A stretch of DNA of 21,518 nucleotides from Pseudomonadota bacterium (GCA_021828605.1 JAJZEG010000072.1:1-21518), one strand, 5' to 3'; positions 1-7,309 are shown, numbered from the stretch's first letter. Program-made: numbers and translations. The notes: generated by a model not told the origin, from the letters alone.

Positions 1-398
1 CTGACCGCGATATCGACCATATCCTCAACGCTCTCCGCCGAGGCGCTGGAGGTTCCGCGCAGCAAGACCGAATGGCGAAATACCGGCATGCCATCGTCAT
101 GATCCATGCCGAAATGGCCAATCCATAATTTCTCGTTGGCGCGGGCCAGCAATTCGAACAACGCATGACGCCGCCGCTCGGGCGCCTTCAAATCGAAGGT
201 GCAGGAAAAATGCATCACCGCAATTTCGTGGGACCAGGAAAAATACAGCCCATAATCGCACCAGCGGCCCGGCGCCTCGGCGGCGATTTCGCAATCGCTG
301 CGCCGATCAAACGCCCATTCATTGCCAGCAATCACCTGCTCGACAATATCCAGTGGATTGGCGGTGCGATCAGTTTGCTCGGAGGCGAGGGCGGCCAT
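1..398 (-). CDS. YbjN-domain protein, 3' end cut by window edge
   Basis: An open frame runs leftward from an ATG at 396-398 and leaves the window without a stop, so about 132 N-terminal residues are visible. It was read by hand on the minus strand. An AGAGGAG Shine-Dalgarno lies about 7 bases before the ATG, which fixes the start. Visible features are NPLDIVEQVI (about residues 14-23), GRWCDYGLYFSW (about 44-55), then HFSCTFDLKAPE and ARANEKLWIGHFG. This pattern is typical of the alphaproteobacterial YbjN/DUF1790 proteins, which have a tetratricopeptide-chaperone-like fold and no signal peptide. The molecular function is poorly known; E. coli YbjN is linked to motility and stress regulation. 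It lies downstream of rpmB on the same strand and has its own likely promoter. Family assignment is from memory of sequence style. Confidence 0.75.
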   Translation of the reverse strand, partial: MAALASEQTDRTANPLDIVEQVIAGNEWAFDRRSDCEIAAEAPGRWCDYGLYFSWSHEIAVMHFSCTFDLKAPERRRHALFELLARANEKLWIGHFGMDHDDGMPVFRHSVLLRGTSSASAESVEDMVDIAV

Positions 399-446
399 CG
401 CGGATCTCCTCTTCTGTCGTGCTGCCTGATTGGGGCGGCGAATCGG

Positions 447-476
447 AGTCTAGCGGTAAATCCCGCGCCGCCGCAA
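447..476 (-). promoter_or_regulatory. Candidate promoter for the YbjN-domain gene
   Basis: On the minus strand TTGCGG (476-471) is followed after 18 bases by TAGACT (452-447), about 49 bases before the ATG at 398. The -10 matches the sigma-70 consensus at 4 of 6 positions. It sits between the rpmB stop and the YbjN start, where a promoter is expected. By-eye match only. Confidence 0.4.
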
Positions 477-498
477 CGCCAGACCGACAAAATCGAAA

Positions 499-801
499 TT
501 ACGAAGCAGCGACCGTCTTGCGCGCTAACGCCCGATTGACCCGGCGCTTCAAGGATTGCGCCTCATCGGTCAGCTTGCGGCTCGGCGTGGTCAGCAAAAA
601 CGCATCCAGCCCGCCTTTATGCTCAATGGTCGACAGGCCGCGCGGGGTCACCCGCAACCGGACTGAAACGCCCAACGCCTCGGACTGCAAGGATGATTCC
701 TGCAAATTGGGCAAAAACCGCCGACGCGTTTTATTATTCGCGTGGCTCACATTATTGCCGGAAAGAACGCCCTTGCCGGTGATTTCGCAGCGCCGTGTCA
801 T
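499..801 (-). CDS. rpmB: 50S ribosomal protein L28
   Basis: This 100-residue basic protein of the large ribosomal subunit begins [20 protein letters not shown], the classic L28 opening in which the first protein-coding residues form the beta-rich RNA-binding part. The [13 protein letters not shown] segment (about 22-34) and the [18 protein letters not shown] segment follow. Length fits alphaproteobacterial L28 (about 95-102 aa), which carries a longer C-terminal helix than the 78-aa E. coli protein. The zinc-type cysteine pairs seen in some L28s are absent; only Cys5 is present. AAGGG lies 7 bases before the ATG. The gene is monocistronic here: an upstream terminator at 846-874 insulates it from the ArsR gene and a likely promoter follows it. 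Confidence 0.97.
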   Translation of the reverse strand: MTRRCEITGKGVLSGNNVSHANNKTRRRFLPNLQESSLQSEALGVSVRLRVTPRGLSTIEHKGGLDAFLLTTPSRKLTDEAQSLKRRVNRALARKTVAAS

Positions 802-845
802 AGCAAAACCCTTGAATAGACCGGTCCAGCATAGCGCCAGACAAC

Positions 846-874
846 AAAAAAGAGCGCCGCACCAAAGCGGGCTC
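846..874 (-). terminator. Rho-independent terminator after the ArsR gene, before rpmB
   Basis: Read on the minus strand, GAGC-CCGC (874-867) pairs with GCGG-C-GCTC (860-852) around a 6-base loop with one bulged base, and six Ts (851-846) follow directly. This is a standard intrinsic terminator. It would stop transcripts coming from the ArsR gene through the repeat and leave rpmB with its own promoter in the 44 bases between it and the rpmB start. Confidence 0.75.
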
Positions 875-940
875 GCCTCACATCCTCATGGCGAAAAATT
901 CCGCGCCGGTCAAGCGGGCGGCCCGCTCACGGCTCCGAGT

Positions 941-1063
941 CTGATCGTTTGGAATTGACGCGCATAATGCGCGGCAATGCCAAGCGTGAAGCAGCCTCGC
1001 ACCATAAAGCTAGAGCGCGTCAGATTGGCGCGACTGCGTCAAGCTGAACATATCGCACTCTAG
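941..1063 (+). repeat. Dispersed intergenic repeat, copy 1 (123 bp, two hairpins)
   Basis: This element recurs in inverted orientation at 11566-11687. The first 39 bases are identical in both copies and contain a perfect small palindrome, GCGCAT-A-ATGCGC. A variable stretch of about 30 bases follows. The last 54 bases (1010-1063), bounded by CTAGAG and CTCTAG, match the other copy at 51 of 54 positions. The 54-base core can fold: CTAGAGCGCG pairs with CGCACTCTAG (one C/A mismatch), and TCAGATTG pairs with CAAGCTGA (one mismatch), around a 12-base loop with a 6-base bulge. The CTAG at its right edge supplies the TAG stop codon of the ArsR gene (1062-1060). It resembles the CTAGAGC-bounded intergenic repeats common in alphaproteobacterial genomes. 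Confidence 0.9.
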
Positions 1064-1530
1064 TGTCCCTCATCGCCGCGACAAAATAGCCGATAGAGCA
1101 GGGCGATCACTTCCGTCGCGGCCTCGGTGCCGATTGAATAATAAATGGTGCGCGAATCCCGCCTGGTTTGCACCAGCCCATCCTGACGCAGCCGGGCCAG
1201 CTGCTGGGACAAATGCGCCTGCCTGATCCCTAATTCGCGCTCCAACGTGCCGACCGAATGCTCGCCGCGCGCCAAATAACATAAAATCATCAAACGATGC
1301 GGATTAGCCATCCCGCGCAAAAACTCCACCGCCTCGGTGACGCTCCGCTTCATCGTGTCAAGTTCGATGGTGGATGCGGCCAGCGCGCTTGTTGTCTTTG
1401 GTGCTCCGGGCGCCTGTTTCGCCCCAGGCGGCGGTCGCTGCCGTGTGGCTGTCGATGGTTCGGCATCGTCACCGGTGACCTCGACCAGATTATGGCGATG
1501 CCGATCCGGTTCAGGCCCTTGATTTGCCAT
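1060..1530 (-). CDS. ArsR-family repressor, BigR/SqrR-like persulfide/redox sensor
   Basis: This is a winged-helix DNA-binding regulator of 156 residues from an ATG at 1528-1530, which has GAGG 6 bases upstream. A longer frame to a GTG at 1581 has no ribosome-binding site and was not used. Residues 1-55 are a low-complexity, Pro/Thr-rich tail not found in most family members. The ArsR domain follows: FLRGMANPHRLMIL, then the recognition helix around RQAHLSQQLARLRQDGLV, then the wing QTRRDSRTIYYSI. Two cysteines, Cys84 (MILCYLA) and Cys150 (RLFCRGD), are 66 residues apart. That is the spacing of Cys42/Cys108 in Xylella BigR and Cys41/Cys107 in Rhodobacter SqrR, which form a tri/tetrasulfide or disulfide and release DNA. 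No metal-site ELCVCDL motif is present. No sulfide-oxidation gene is in this window, so its targets are unknown. Its stop codon lies in a repeat. Confidence 0.85.
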   Translation of the reverse strand: MANQGPEPDRHRHNLVEVTGDDAEPSTATRQRPPPGAKQAPGAPKTTSALAASTIELDTMKRSVTEAVEFLRGMANPHRLMILCYLARGEHSVGTLERELGIRQAHLSQQLARLRQDGLVQTRRDSRTIYYSIGTEAATEVIALLYRLFCRGDEGH

Positions 1531-1660
1531 TGCTCGCCTCATTCCTGTTGCTCGGCCAACCTTCGTCGGCTTCAATATCACGACTATTCAGTACGATGGG
1601 CGATTAATTTTTGATGTCTGAAACGCTGCGGTGCGCTGGTGTGGCGGATCAAAGCAAGCC

Positions 1661-2536
1661 TCACAATTCCTTGGTGAAGGCCACCTCCTGCTTGGAGGCA
1701 AAAGGATCGCGCGGATTCTGCCCCTGCACCACATCCTCCAGCCGTTGCTGCACCGCCCCCATAATGCGCTGATGGGTCAGGCAATAAAACTGGTTGGCCT
1801 CAATCGCGGCGAAAGTCGCAGCGGCGACTTCAGGCGCCGTAATCCGGCCCGATGTCACCGCTTTGCGGCTTTGCGCCTCGGCGGCGACCTGGCTCGGGGT
1901 GGGTGGGGCGGTGTTGCGCAGCGCATCCGGGCGGTTGCGCCCGGCATCCTTGATCCCGGTATCAACAAACGCCGGACACAGCACGGTCACGCCGAGTTTC
2001 GATCCGGCGATGCGCAAATCCTGGAACAAGGTTTCCGACAAGGTCACCACGCCGTGCTTTGATACGTTATACACACCCATGGTTTGCGCCGAGAGCAGCC
2101 CGGCCACCGAGGCGGTGTTGATAATATGGCCTTCATCGCCGCCCGCGATCATCCGTGGCACGAAACAGCGCACCCCATGGATCACGCCCCAGAGATTAAC
2201 CCCTAAAACCCATTCCCAATCGGCCACCGAGTTTTCCCAAATCAACCCGCCCGAGCCGACGCCGGCATTGTTGAACACCAAATGCGCCGCGCCGAACCGC
2301 GCGAACACCGCATCGGCGAAATGCTCCATCGCCGCGCCGTCGCTCACATCGAGCTGCTGGGCCAGGATATCAGCCCCCTGCGCACGCAATTCATCACTCA
2401 CGCGCGCCAAAGCTTGTGCTTCGATATCGGCGAGGGCGAGTTTCATCCCGCGCGCCGCCGCAATCCGGGCGAATTCCCGGCCAAAGCCGCTGCCCGCGCC
2501 AGTGATCACCGCAACCCGGTTTTGAAAATTCTTCAT
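1661..2536 (-). CDS. SDR-family NAD(P)-dependent oxidoreductase
   Basis: A 291-residue classical short-chain dehydrogenase with a Rossmann fold. The nucleotide-binding motif TGAGSGFG is at 12-19, the adenine-pocket Asp near 37 (LADIEA) hints at NAD rather than NADP, NNAG is at 89-92, and the catalytic triad is Ser143, Tyr156 and Lys160 (YNVSK). The C-terminal 60 residues extend beyond the usual 250-aa core and carry a region around FYCLTHQRIMGAVQQRLEDV typical of the SDRs annotated next to acyl-CoA dehydrogenases. The ATG overlaps the stop of the upstream oxidoreductase (ATGA), so it is the third gene of the operon. Cytoplasmic. By analogy with the levulinate operon an SDR here could oxidise the 3-hydroxyacyl-CoA formed after dephosphorylation, but the substrate is not readable from sequence. 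Confidence 0.9.
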   Translation of the reverse strand: MKNFQNRVAVITGAGSGFGREFARIAAARGMKLALADIEAQALARVSDELRAQGADILAQQLDVSDGAAMEHFADAVFARFGAAHLVFNNAGVGSGGLIWENSVADWEWVLGVNLWGVIHGVRCFVPRMIAGGDEGHIINTASVAGLLSAQTMGVYNVSKHGVVTLSETLFQDLRIAGSKLGVTVLCPAFVDTGIKDAGRNRPDALRNTAPPTPSQVAAEAQSRKAVTSGRITAPEVAAATFAAIEANQFYCLTHQRIMGAVQQRLEDVVQGQNPRDPFASKQEVAFTKEL

Positions 2537-3507
2537 GGTACGATCACAATCTTTCCGGTCACTTCCCGTGCTGCCATCGCTTGCAGCGCCTGTGTGGTTT
2601 CCGCCAAAGCGAACTGCCGCGAAATCAGCGGATTGATTTTTTTTGCCAGCAGCATGGCGAATAAATCCTGCATCATCTCCGCCTGATGTTGGGGTTCGCG
2701 GCGGGCGAATTCACCCCAAAACACCCCGACCAATGACGCCCCTTTGAGCAAAGGCAAATTCAGCGGCAGAGCCGGGATTTCGCCATCGGCAAACCCCACC
2801 ACCAAATACCGCCCCCGCCACGCGATGGAGCGAAAAGCGGGTTCGGCGAATTTGCCGCCGACCGGATCATAAATAATATCCGGCCCCTTGCCCTCAGTAT
2901 GCGCCTTGATCGCGCCGCGCAAATCCTCGCGGGCGTAATTAATCACCGCATCCGCCCCGCGCTCGCGGCAAATCGCCAATTTCGCCTCCGACGAGGCTGC
3001 CGCAATCACCCGCGCGCCTTTCGCCTTGGCGATTTCCACCGCTGCCAGCCCGACGCCACCCGCAGCACCCAGCACCAAAATCGTGTCGCCTTGTTTGATC
3101 GCGCCCCGATCCACCACCGCATGATGCGAGGTGCCGAACGCCAACATAAATCCCGCCGCCACCTCGAAACTGACGCCGTCCGGGATTTTCATACAGAGCC
3201 GGGAATCGAGCGCGATTTTCTCGGCAAAACCACCAGTCGAACACAAGGCCAGCACCCGGTCGCCGGGGGCGAGTGCGGTGACGCCCTCGCCCACCTGTTC
3301 CACCTCACCGGCAATTTCCGCCCCCGGCGTGAACGGCAAGGGCGGCTGCACCTGGTATTTTTTCTGGATAATCAGCACATCGGGAAAATTGACCCCGGCG
3401 GCGCGGATGCGAATGACCACCTCGCCGGGCTTGGCCTCCGGGTCCGGCAGGTCGCGCAATAGCAGCGTCTCCGGCCCGCCCCAGGCCTCGCAGCGGATCG
3501 CGCGCAT
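2533..3507 (-). CDS. NADPH:quinone oxidoreductase-type MDR protein
   Basis: A 324-residue medium-chain dehydrogenase/reductase of the quinone oxidoreductase (QOR) class. The N-terminal GroES-like part holds AGVNFPDVLIIQ (37-48) and PFTPGAEIAGEV (58-69). The Rossmann part has the dinucleotide motif LGAAGGVG at 146-153 and YDPVGG near 210-220. The zinc-binding Cys/His set of alcohol dehydrogenases is missing, as expected for QOR proteins, so it probably reduces quinones or enoyl/acryloyl-type double bonds with NADPH. Its ATG shares one base with the stop of the acyl-CoA dehydrogenase (TGATG) and its own stop overlaps the next ATG, so the three genes are translationally coupled. Its role beside an acyl-CoA dehydrogenase could be reduction of an unsaturated thioester or electron shuttling; both are guesses. 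Confidence 0.9.
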   Translation of the reverse strand: MRAIRCEAWGGPETLLLRDLPDPEAKPGEVVIRIRAAGVNFPDVLIIQKKYQVQPPLPFTPGAEIAGEVEQVGEGVTALAPGDRVLALCSTGGFAEKIALDSRLCMKIPDGVSFEVAAGFMLAFGTSHHAVVDRGAIKQGDTILVLGAAGGVGLAAVEIAKAKGARVIAAASSEAKLAICRERGADAVINYAREDLRGAIKAHTEGKGPDIIYDPVGGKFAEPAFRSIAWRGRYLVVGFADGEIPALPLNLPLLKGASLVGVFWGEFARREPQHQAEMMQDLFAMLLAKKINPLISRQFALAETTQALQAMAAREVTGKIVIVP

Positions 3508-4790
3508 CAGAGCGGCAATCCGGGTGCGGTCAAGCCATCGGCAATCATCACCCCTGGAAAGCCGCCGGTGCGCGCTGGATCGGTATTGCGATGGCGTTTT
3601 TGCTCCATCCGCGCCAACTGATCGCGATGCACCTCATCGGGTCCATCGGCGAGGCGCAGGGTGCGCTGATGGGCGTAGGAGCTGGACAGCCAGGTATCGG
3701 CGACGCCGCCGCCGCCAAACGCCTGGATCGCCCAATCAACCACTTTGCAGGCGACATTGGGGGCGACGACCTTGATCATCGCGATCTCGCTGCGCGCCTC
3801 TTTATTGCCGACCGTATCCATCATTTGCGCAGCTTTGAGGGTCAGCAAGCGGGCCTGATCGATCATGATCCGGGATTCGGCGATCCGCTCGCGCCACAGG
3901 CTTTGTTCGGAAACCGGCTTGCCAAACGCGGTGCGCGATTCCAGCCGCCGGATCATCCGCTCCAACGCCCGTTCGGCCACCCCGATTGAGCGCATGCAGT
4001 GATGGATCCGTCCTGGTCCAAGCCGCCCTTGGGCAATCTCAAAGCCGCGCCCTTCGCCGAGCAGAATATGATTGGCGGGCACCCGCACATTCTCGAAAAT
4101 CATCTCGGCATGACCGTGCGGCGCGTCATCATCGCCAAACACCGGCAAAGCCCGCTTCATTGTCACGCCCGGATGTGGAAACGGCACCAAAATCATCGAT
4201 TGCTGCTTATGCCGGTCGGGATTGGTTGGGTCTGATTTACCCATCACGATCAATACCCGGCAGCGCGGATCCGGCGCACCCGAGGCCCACCATTTATGCC
4301 CGTTAATCACATACTCATCGCCATCGCGGACAATTTTCGTCTCGATATTGGTCGCATCCGAGGAGGCGACATTCGGCTCGGTCATGGTAAAGGCCGAGCG
4401 GATTTCCCCCGCCAGCAAGGGCTTCAACCAACGCTCTTTATGTTCCTCGGCGGCATAGCGGGTCAGCACTTCCATATTGCCGGTATCGGGGGCCGAGCAG
4501 TTGAACATTTCCGGCGCAAACGGGCTGCGGCCCATGATTTCAGCGAGCGGCGCGTATTCCACATTGGTCAGGCCGGCGCCATGCTCCGATTGCGGCAAAA
4601 ACAGGTTCCACAGCCCCGCCGCCTTGGCGTGCTGTTTGATTTCCCCGAGCTTGGCCAGCGGCTGCCAACGGTCGGCCTGCTGATGGGCGGCCTGAAATAA
4701 GGCCTGTTCGTTCGGATAAACATGCTCGGCCATAAAATCTGCCACCCGCGCCCGCAGGGCCTCGGTTTTGGCGGAATAACGAAACTCCAT
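3507..4790 (-). CDS. Acyl-CoA dehydrogenase, ACAD10/11-like
   Basis: A 427-residue FAD-dependent acyl-CoA dehydrogenase. The start is the ATG at 4788-4790 with a GGGGAGAG ribosome-binding site. An open extension upstream to 4991 has no such site and unlike composition. Signature segments are [14 protein letters not shown] (96-109), [16 protein letters not shown] (134-149, FAD-binding loop), WWASGA (167-172), [11 protein letters not shown] (257-267), RTAFGKPV (286-293), [11 protein letters not shown] (356-366) and [10 protein letters not shown] (379-388). The [19 protein letters not shown] and ADGPDEVH segments are those of the ACAD10/ACAD11 branch rather than of MCAD or SCAD. The position of the usual catalytic Glu of the EGT motif is occupied by Asp382. 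ACAD10/11 proteins act on 4-phospho-acyl-CoA made by a fused APH kinase. Here the kinase is the divergent neighbour. First gene of a coupled operon. Confidence 0.92.
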   Translation of the reverse strand: MEFRYSAKTEALRARVADFMAEHVYPNEQALFQAAHQQADRWQPLAKLGEIKQHAKAAGLWNLFLPQSEHGAGLTNVEYAPLAEIMGRSPFAPEMFNCSAPDTGNMEVLTRYAAEEHKERWLKPLLAGEIRSAFTMTEPNVASSDATNIETKIVRDGDEYVINGHKWWASGAPDPRCRVLIVMGKSDPTNPDRHKQQSMILVPFPHPGVTMKRALPVFGDDDAPHGHAEMIFENVRVPANHILLGEGRGFEIAQGRLGPGRIHHCMRSIGVAERALERMIRRLESRTAFGKPVSEQSLWRERIAESRIMIDQARLLTLKAAQMMDTVGNKEARSEIAMIKVVAPNVACKVVDWAIQAFGGGGVADTWLSSSYAHQRTLRLADGPDEVHRDQLARMEQKRHRNTDPARTGGFPGVMIADGLTAPGLPL

Positions 4791-4849
4791 TCTTGTCTCT
4801 CCCCAAATCAAGCATGTTGTGTCAGCGCCGCACAAATCAAACCGACGCA

Positions 4850-4877
4850 ATCGTAGCGCCTCGATTGCCGCCTTCAA
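4850..4877 (-). promoter_or_regulatory. Candidate promoter for the acyl-CoA dehydrogenase operon
   Basis: On the minus strand TTGAAG (4877-4872) and TACGAT (4855-4850) are separated by 16 bases. The predicted 5' leader is roughly 53 bases to the ATG at 4790. It lies in the 217-bp divergent region shared with the kinase gene, which also contains a perfect TTGACA on the other strand, so the two units could be controlled together. Confidence 0.35.
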
Positions 4878-4955
4878 GTTGCATGACTGTGCGACGTGGA
4901 TCGCGCCGACGCAAGAGGCGCGCTCGCCCCGCAACGACCCCGCGCGCGGCGCTGC

Positions 4956-4984
4956 TTGACACGCTGTCGGTGATCTCGAATGGT
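4956..4984 (+). promoter_or_regulatory. Candidate promoter for the phosphotransferase-purU unit
   Basis: A perfect -35 hexamer TTGACA (4956-4961) stands 17 bases before AATGGT (4979-4984), a weak -10 with 3 of 6 matches. The transcript would start close to the ribosome-binding site (AGGAG at 4995-4999) of the gene at 5008. Only the -35 is convincing. Confidence 0.35.
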
Positions 4985-5007
4985 CGCGCATAGGCAGGAG
5001 ACCAGAT

Positions 5008-6069
5008 ATGGATATGTCACACCGGGCGATTCTCGTAGAGGTGCTGCCCCAGCATCAGCTCGATGCGCCGCGCCTCATCGATTATCTGACGACGCATTGT
5101 CCGGGATTCACCGGACCTGCCCGGCTGCGCCAGTTCCAGGGCGGGCAATCCAACCCGACCTTCTTGATCGAAACCGCGAGCCAAAATTTTGTGCTCCGCA
5201 AAAAGCCGCCCGGTCAGTTGCTGCCCTCCGCCCATCAGATCGACCGTGAATATCAAATCCAGTCGGCATTGGCCGGCACCGCAGTCCCGGTCGCGCCGAT
5301 GCTGCATTTCTGCGCTGATCCGAGCATTATCGGCACTGAATTTTATGTCATGGCGCATGTCGAGGGCCGGGTGTTTCATGATGTGATGATGCCGGGCCTG
5401 ACCCCGGCGGAGCGCGGTGGCATCCAGCGCAATTTGATCGAAACCATCGCTGCCTTGCACAGCATCGATTATGCCGCGCGCGGCCTCGCCCAATATGGTC
5501 GGCCCGATCACTATGTCGCAAGGCAAATCGCGCGGTGGGGCAAGCAATATCAGGCCTCGCAAACCGAAACCCTGCCCGCGATGGATGCCCTCACCGATTG
5601 GCTGACCAATCATATCCCCGCACAGGATGAGAGTGCGATTGTGCATGGCGATTTCCGCCTGGGCAATATGATGGTGGCGCCTGACGGGCCGCAAATTCTG
5701 GCGGTGCTCGATTGGGAACTCTCCACCCTTGGCCACCCGCTGGCGGATTTGGCCTATTGCTGCATGTCCTATCATTTGCCGCCCGGATCGGGTCCGGCGA
5801 TGGCGGGCTATCAAGGCATCGACGTCGCCGCGTTGGGGCTGATGACGGAGGATGAGGCGCTTGATCTCTATTGCGCGCGCACCGGACGCGACGCGATTCC
5901 CGACTGGAAATTTTTCATGGGCTTCTCGCTGTTCCGCTCGGCGGCCATCGTCGAGGGTGTCTATGCCCGCGCGCTGGCGGGGAATGCCGCCGATCAGCGG
6001 GCGAGCAGTATGCATGCGGTTTGCGTGCAGGTGGCCCAAACCGGCTGGGATCTGGTGCGCGGCGCGTGA
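5008..6069 (+). CDS. APH-fold phosphotransferase, putative hydroxyacyl-CoA kinase
   Basis: A 353-residue protein of the aminoglycoside phosphotransferase/choline kinase fold (the ACAD10/11 N-terminal domain type). AGGAG lies 8 bases before the ATG. The N-lobe has a glycine-rich loop [10 protein letters not shown] (43-52), the ATP-binding Lys65 in [11 protein letters not shown], and a pairing Glu81 in DREY. The C-lobe has the Brenner motif HGDFRLGN (213-220, catalytic Asp215, Asn220) and the metal-binding DWE (Asp235). [19 protein letters not shown] is the segment that in this branch replaces the antibiotic-binding site, so aminoglycoside resistance is unlikely. Known relatives phosphorylate 4-hydroxyacyl-CoA (LvaA of Pseudomonas putida, mammalian ACAD11). 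The divergent ACAD10/11-like gene supports that role. The stop overlaps the GTG start of purU. Confidence 0.85.
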   Translation: MDMSHRAILVEVLPQHQLDAPRLIDYLTTHCPGFTGPARLRQFQGGQSNPTFLIETASQNFVLRKKPPGQLLPSAHQIDREYQIQSALAGTAVPVAPMLHFCADPSIIGTEFYVMAHVEGRVFHDVMMPGLTPAERGGIQRNLIETIAALHSIDYAARGLAQYGRPDHYVARQIARWGKQYQASQTETLPAMDALTDWLTNHIPAQDESAIVHGDFRLGNMMVAPDGPQILAVLDWELSTLGHPLADLAYCCMSYHLPPGSGPAMAGYQGIDVAALGLMTEDEALDLYCARTGRDAIPDWKFFMGFSLFRSAAIVEGVYARALAGNAADQRASSMHAVCVQVAQTGWDLVRGA

Positions 6070-6920
6070 CCCCGTCGATCCTGACGCTCGCTTGCGCCAA
6101 CCGGCCCGGCATTGTGGGTGCGGTCGGCACCTTCCTTTATGGTCACGGGCTTGATATTCGCGCCGCTCAGCAATTTGACGACTCCGATAACGGTCGGTTT
6201 TTCATGCGCGTGGTATTCGTGCCGATGACCCCGAGTGACCATGCCGACCTGCATCAGGATTTTGCGGCACTCGCGCGCGATTTCGGCATGGATTGGGCGA
6301 TCACGCCGGTCAGCCACAGGCCGCGCAGCATGCTGCTGGTGTCGCGCTTTGATCATTGTCTGGTGGATTTAATGTATCGCCAACGCATTGGCGAACTGCC
6401 GATGGAGATTGCCGGGGTGATCGCCAATCATCCACGGGAAACCTATACCCATGTCGATTTCGATGGAATTCCGTTCCATTATTTACCCACCAGCCGCGAC
6501 ACCAAGGCTGAACAGGAAGCCGACATTATCCGGCTGCTGGAGGCCACCGGCACCGAACTGGTGATCCTTGCGCGCTATATGCAGGTTTTGTCGGATCGGC
6601 TGGCCGAACGGCTGGCGGGTCAGTGCATTAATATCCATCATTCGTTCCTGCCCGGTTTCAAAGGGGCGAAACCCTATCATCAAGCCCATGCGCGCGGCGT
6701 CAAATTAATCGGCGCCACCGCCCATTATGTGACCGGCGCGCTCGATGAAGGCCCGATCATCGAGCAGGATGTCGAGCGCATCACCCATGCCGACACCCCG
6801 GATAGTCTGGTGCGCAAAGGCCGCGATATCGAGCGCCGGGTGCTGGCCAGCGCGGTCTTATGCCATCTGGAACGGCGGGTATTCATCAGCGGCAGCAAAA
6901 CCGTGGTGTTCAAGGACTGA
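6066..6920 (+). CDS. purU: Formyltetrahydrofolate deformylase
   Basis: This 284-residue enzyme hydrolyses N10-formyl-THF to THF and formate, balancing the one-carbon and glycine pools and supplying formate for PurT-type purine synthesis. The start is a GTG at 6066-6068 overlapping the upstream stop (GTGA), with no clear Shine-Dalgarno, so coupled translation is likely. Residues 3-75 form an ACT domain ([20 protein letters not shown]). The C-terminal part is the formyltransferase-like hydrolase: LARYMQVLS (168-176), [19 protein letters not shown] (187-205), and the catalytic trio Asn189, His191 and Asp227 ([10 protein letters not shown]). KGAKPYHQA distinguishes PurU from PurN. Full length for the family (about 280-290). 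Why it is coupled to a hydroxyacyl-CoA-type kinase is not obvious. A separate PurN is encoded at 9732. Confidence 0.96.
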   Translation: MTPSILTLACANRPGIVGAVGTFLYGHGLDIRAAQQFDDSDNGRFFMRVVFVPMTPSDHADLHQDFAALARDFGMDWAITPVSHRPRSMLLVSRFDHCLVDLMYRQRIGELPMEIAGVIANHPRETYTHVDFDGIPFHYLPTSRDTKAEQEADIIRLLEATGTELVILARYMQVLSDRLAERLAGQCINIHHSFLPGFKGAKPYHQAHARGVKLIGATAHYVTGALDEGPIIEQDVERITHADTPDSLVRKGRDIERRVLASAVLCHLERRVFISGSKTVVFKD

Positions 6921-7006
6921 TAAGGCGCGCGTTACAGTTGGAGATGATCCGACATCCAATGATTACCCGCACGGCGCTAGATTTCCCTCCGATAAGGAGA
7001 TCACCC

Positions 7007-7150
7007 ATGGCCGCTCACCCTCGCACCCGTCATTGGCACCGGAATGGCGCAACGCTCTTGATCCTCAGCCTCGGGCTGGCTCTGTCGGGCTGCGTGGTGG
7101 TGCCGGTGCATCCTGGATTTTGCTATTTTCACCCGTATCGCTGTCGGTGA
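7007..7150 (+). CDS. Small lipoprotein, 47 aa
   Basis: A short frame with a strong AAGGAG site 7 bases before its ATG. The protein has a basic n-region (residues 1-12: several Arg and His), a hydrophobic stretch ATLLILSLGLA (15-25) and a lipobox LSGC with Cys29 as the lipidated residue. The mature peptide would be only 19 residues: VVVPVHPGFC then an aromatic/His-rich tail YFHPYRCR. Two more cysteines (Cys38, Cys46) might form a disulfide. Proteins of this sort, with a VVVP(A/V)HPG motif, are found as unannotated small lipoproteins in alphaproteobacteria. It is alone between purU and argD. The good ribosome-binding site and lipobox argue strongly for a real gene; function unknown. Confidence 0.75.
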   Translation: MAAHPRTRHWHRNGATLLILSLGLALSGCVVVPVHPGFCYFHPYRCR

Positions 7151-7253
7151 TGCGCCCCGCTTCGCGCGGTGTTTGCTGACCTGACCCTTGCGATTTGCAA
7201 ACCAGCCACCGGATAATTCGGGGCGGTTTCGGGGTGCGGATAAAATTTCTTGT

Positions 7254-7283
7254 TTGACTTGGCGCTTGCGGTTCGCACATTAG
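7254..7283 (+). promoter_or_regulatory. Candidate promoter for argD-argF
   Basis: TTGACT (7254-7259) is a near-consensus -35. With a spacer of 17 or 18 bases the -10 would be ACATTA or CATTAG (7277-7283), a weak match. It lies about 30-55 bases before the argD ATG at 7310, and no other promoter was seen in the 159-bp gap after the lipoprotein gene, which otherwise shows nothing recognised. Confidence 0.35.
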
Positions 7284-7309
7284 GGTGGGTGCGAAAGAAA
7301 GTGACCGAA

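Noticed and set aside
353..958. A 201-codon plus-strand frame across YbjN upstream region and rpmB
   Set aside because: It covers rpmB on the opposite strand, has no family resemblance, and lies over a terminator and promoter.
1531..1581. GTG start and 17-residue extension of the ArsR protein
   Set aside because: No ribosome-binding site; the ATG at 1530 has GAGG at the proper distance.
1570..1590. AATA-7-TATT inverted repeat before the ArsR gene as a BigR-type operator
   Set aside because: Arms are only 4 bases and do not match the SqrR ATTC-N8-GAAT pattern.
4791..4991. 67-residue N-terminal extension of the acyl-CoA dehydrogenase frame
   Set aside because: The internal ATG at 4790 has a good ribosome-binding site and matches the family start; the extension lies in the divergent promoter region.
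5017..6039. A 340-codon open frame on the minus strand opposite the phosphotransferase gene
   Set aside because: It is antisense to a gene with intact kinase motifs, has no recognisable domains, and is typical of high-GC shadow frames.
5008..6069. Aminoglycoside resistance gene
   Set aside because: The fold and Brenner motif are shared, but the segment RKKPPGQLL and the neighbourhood point to the ACAD10/11-LvaA type metabolic kinases.
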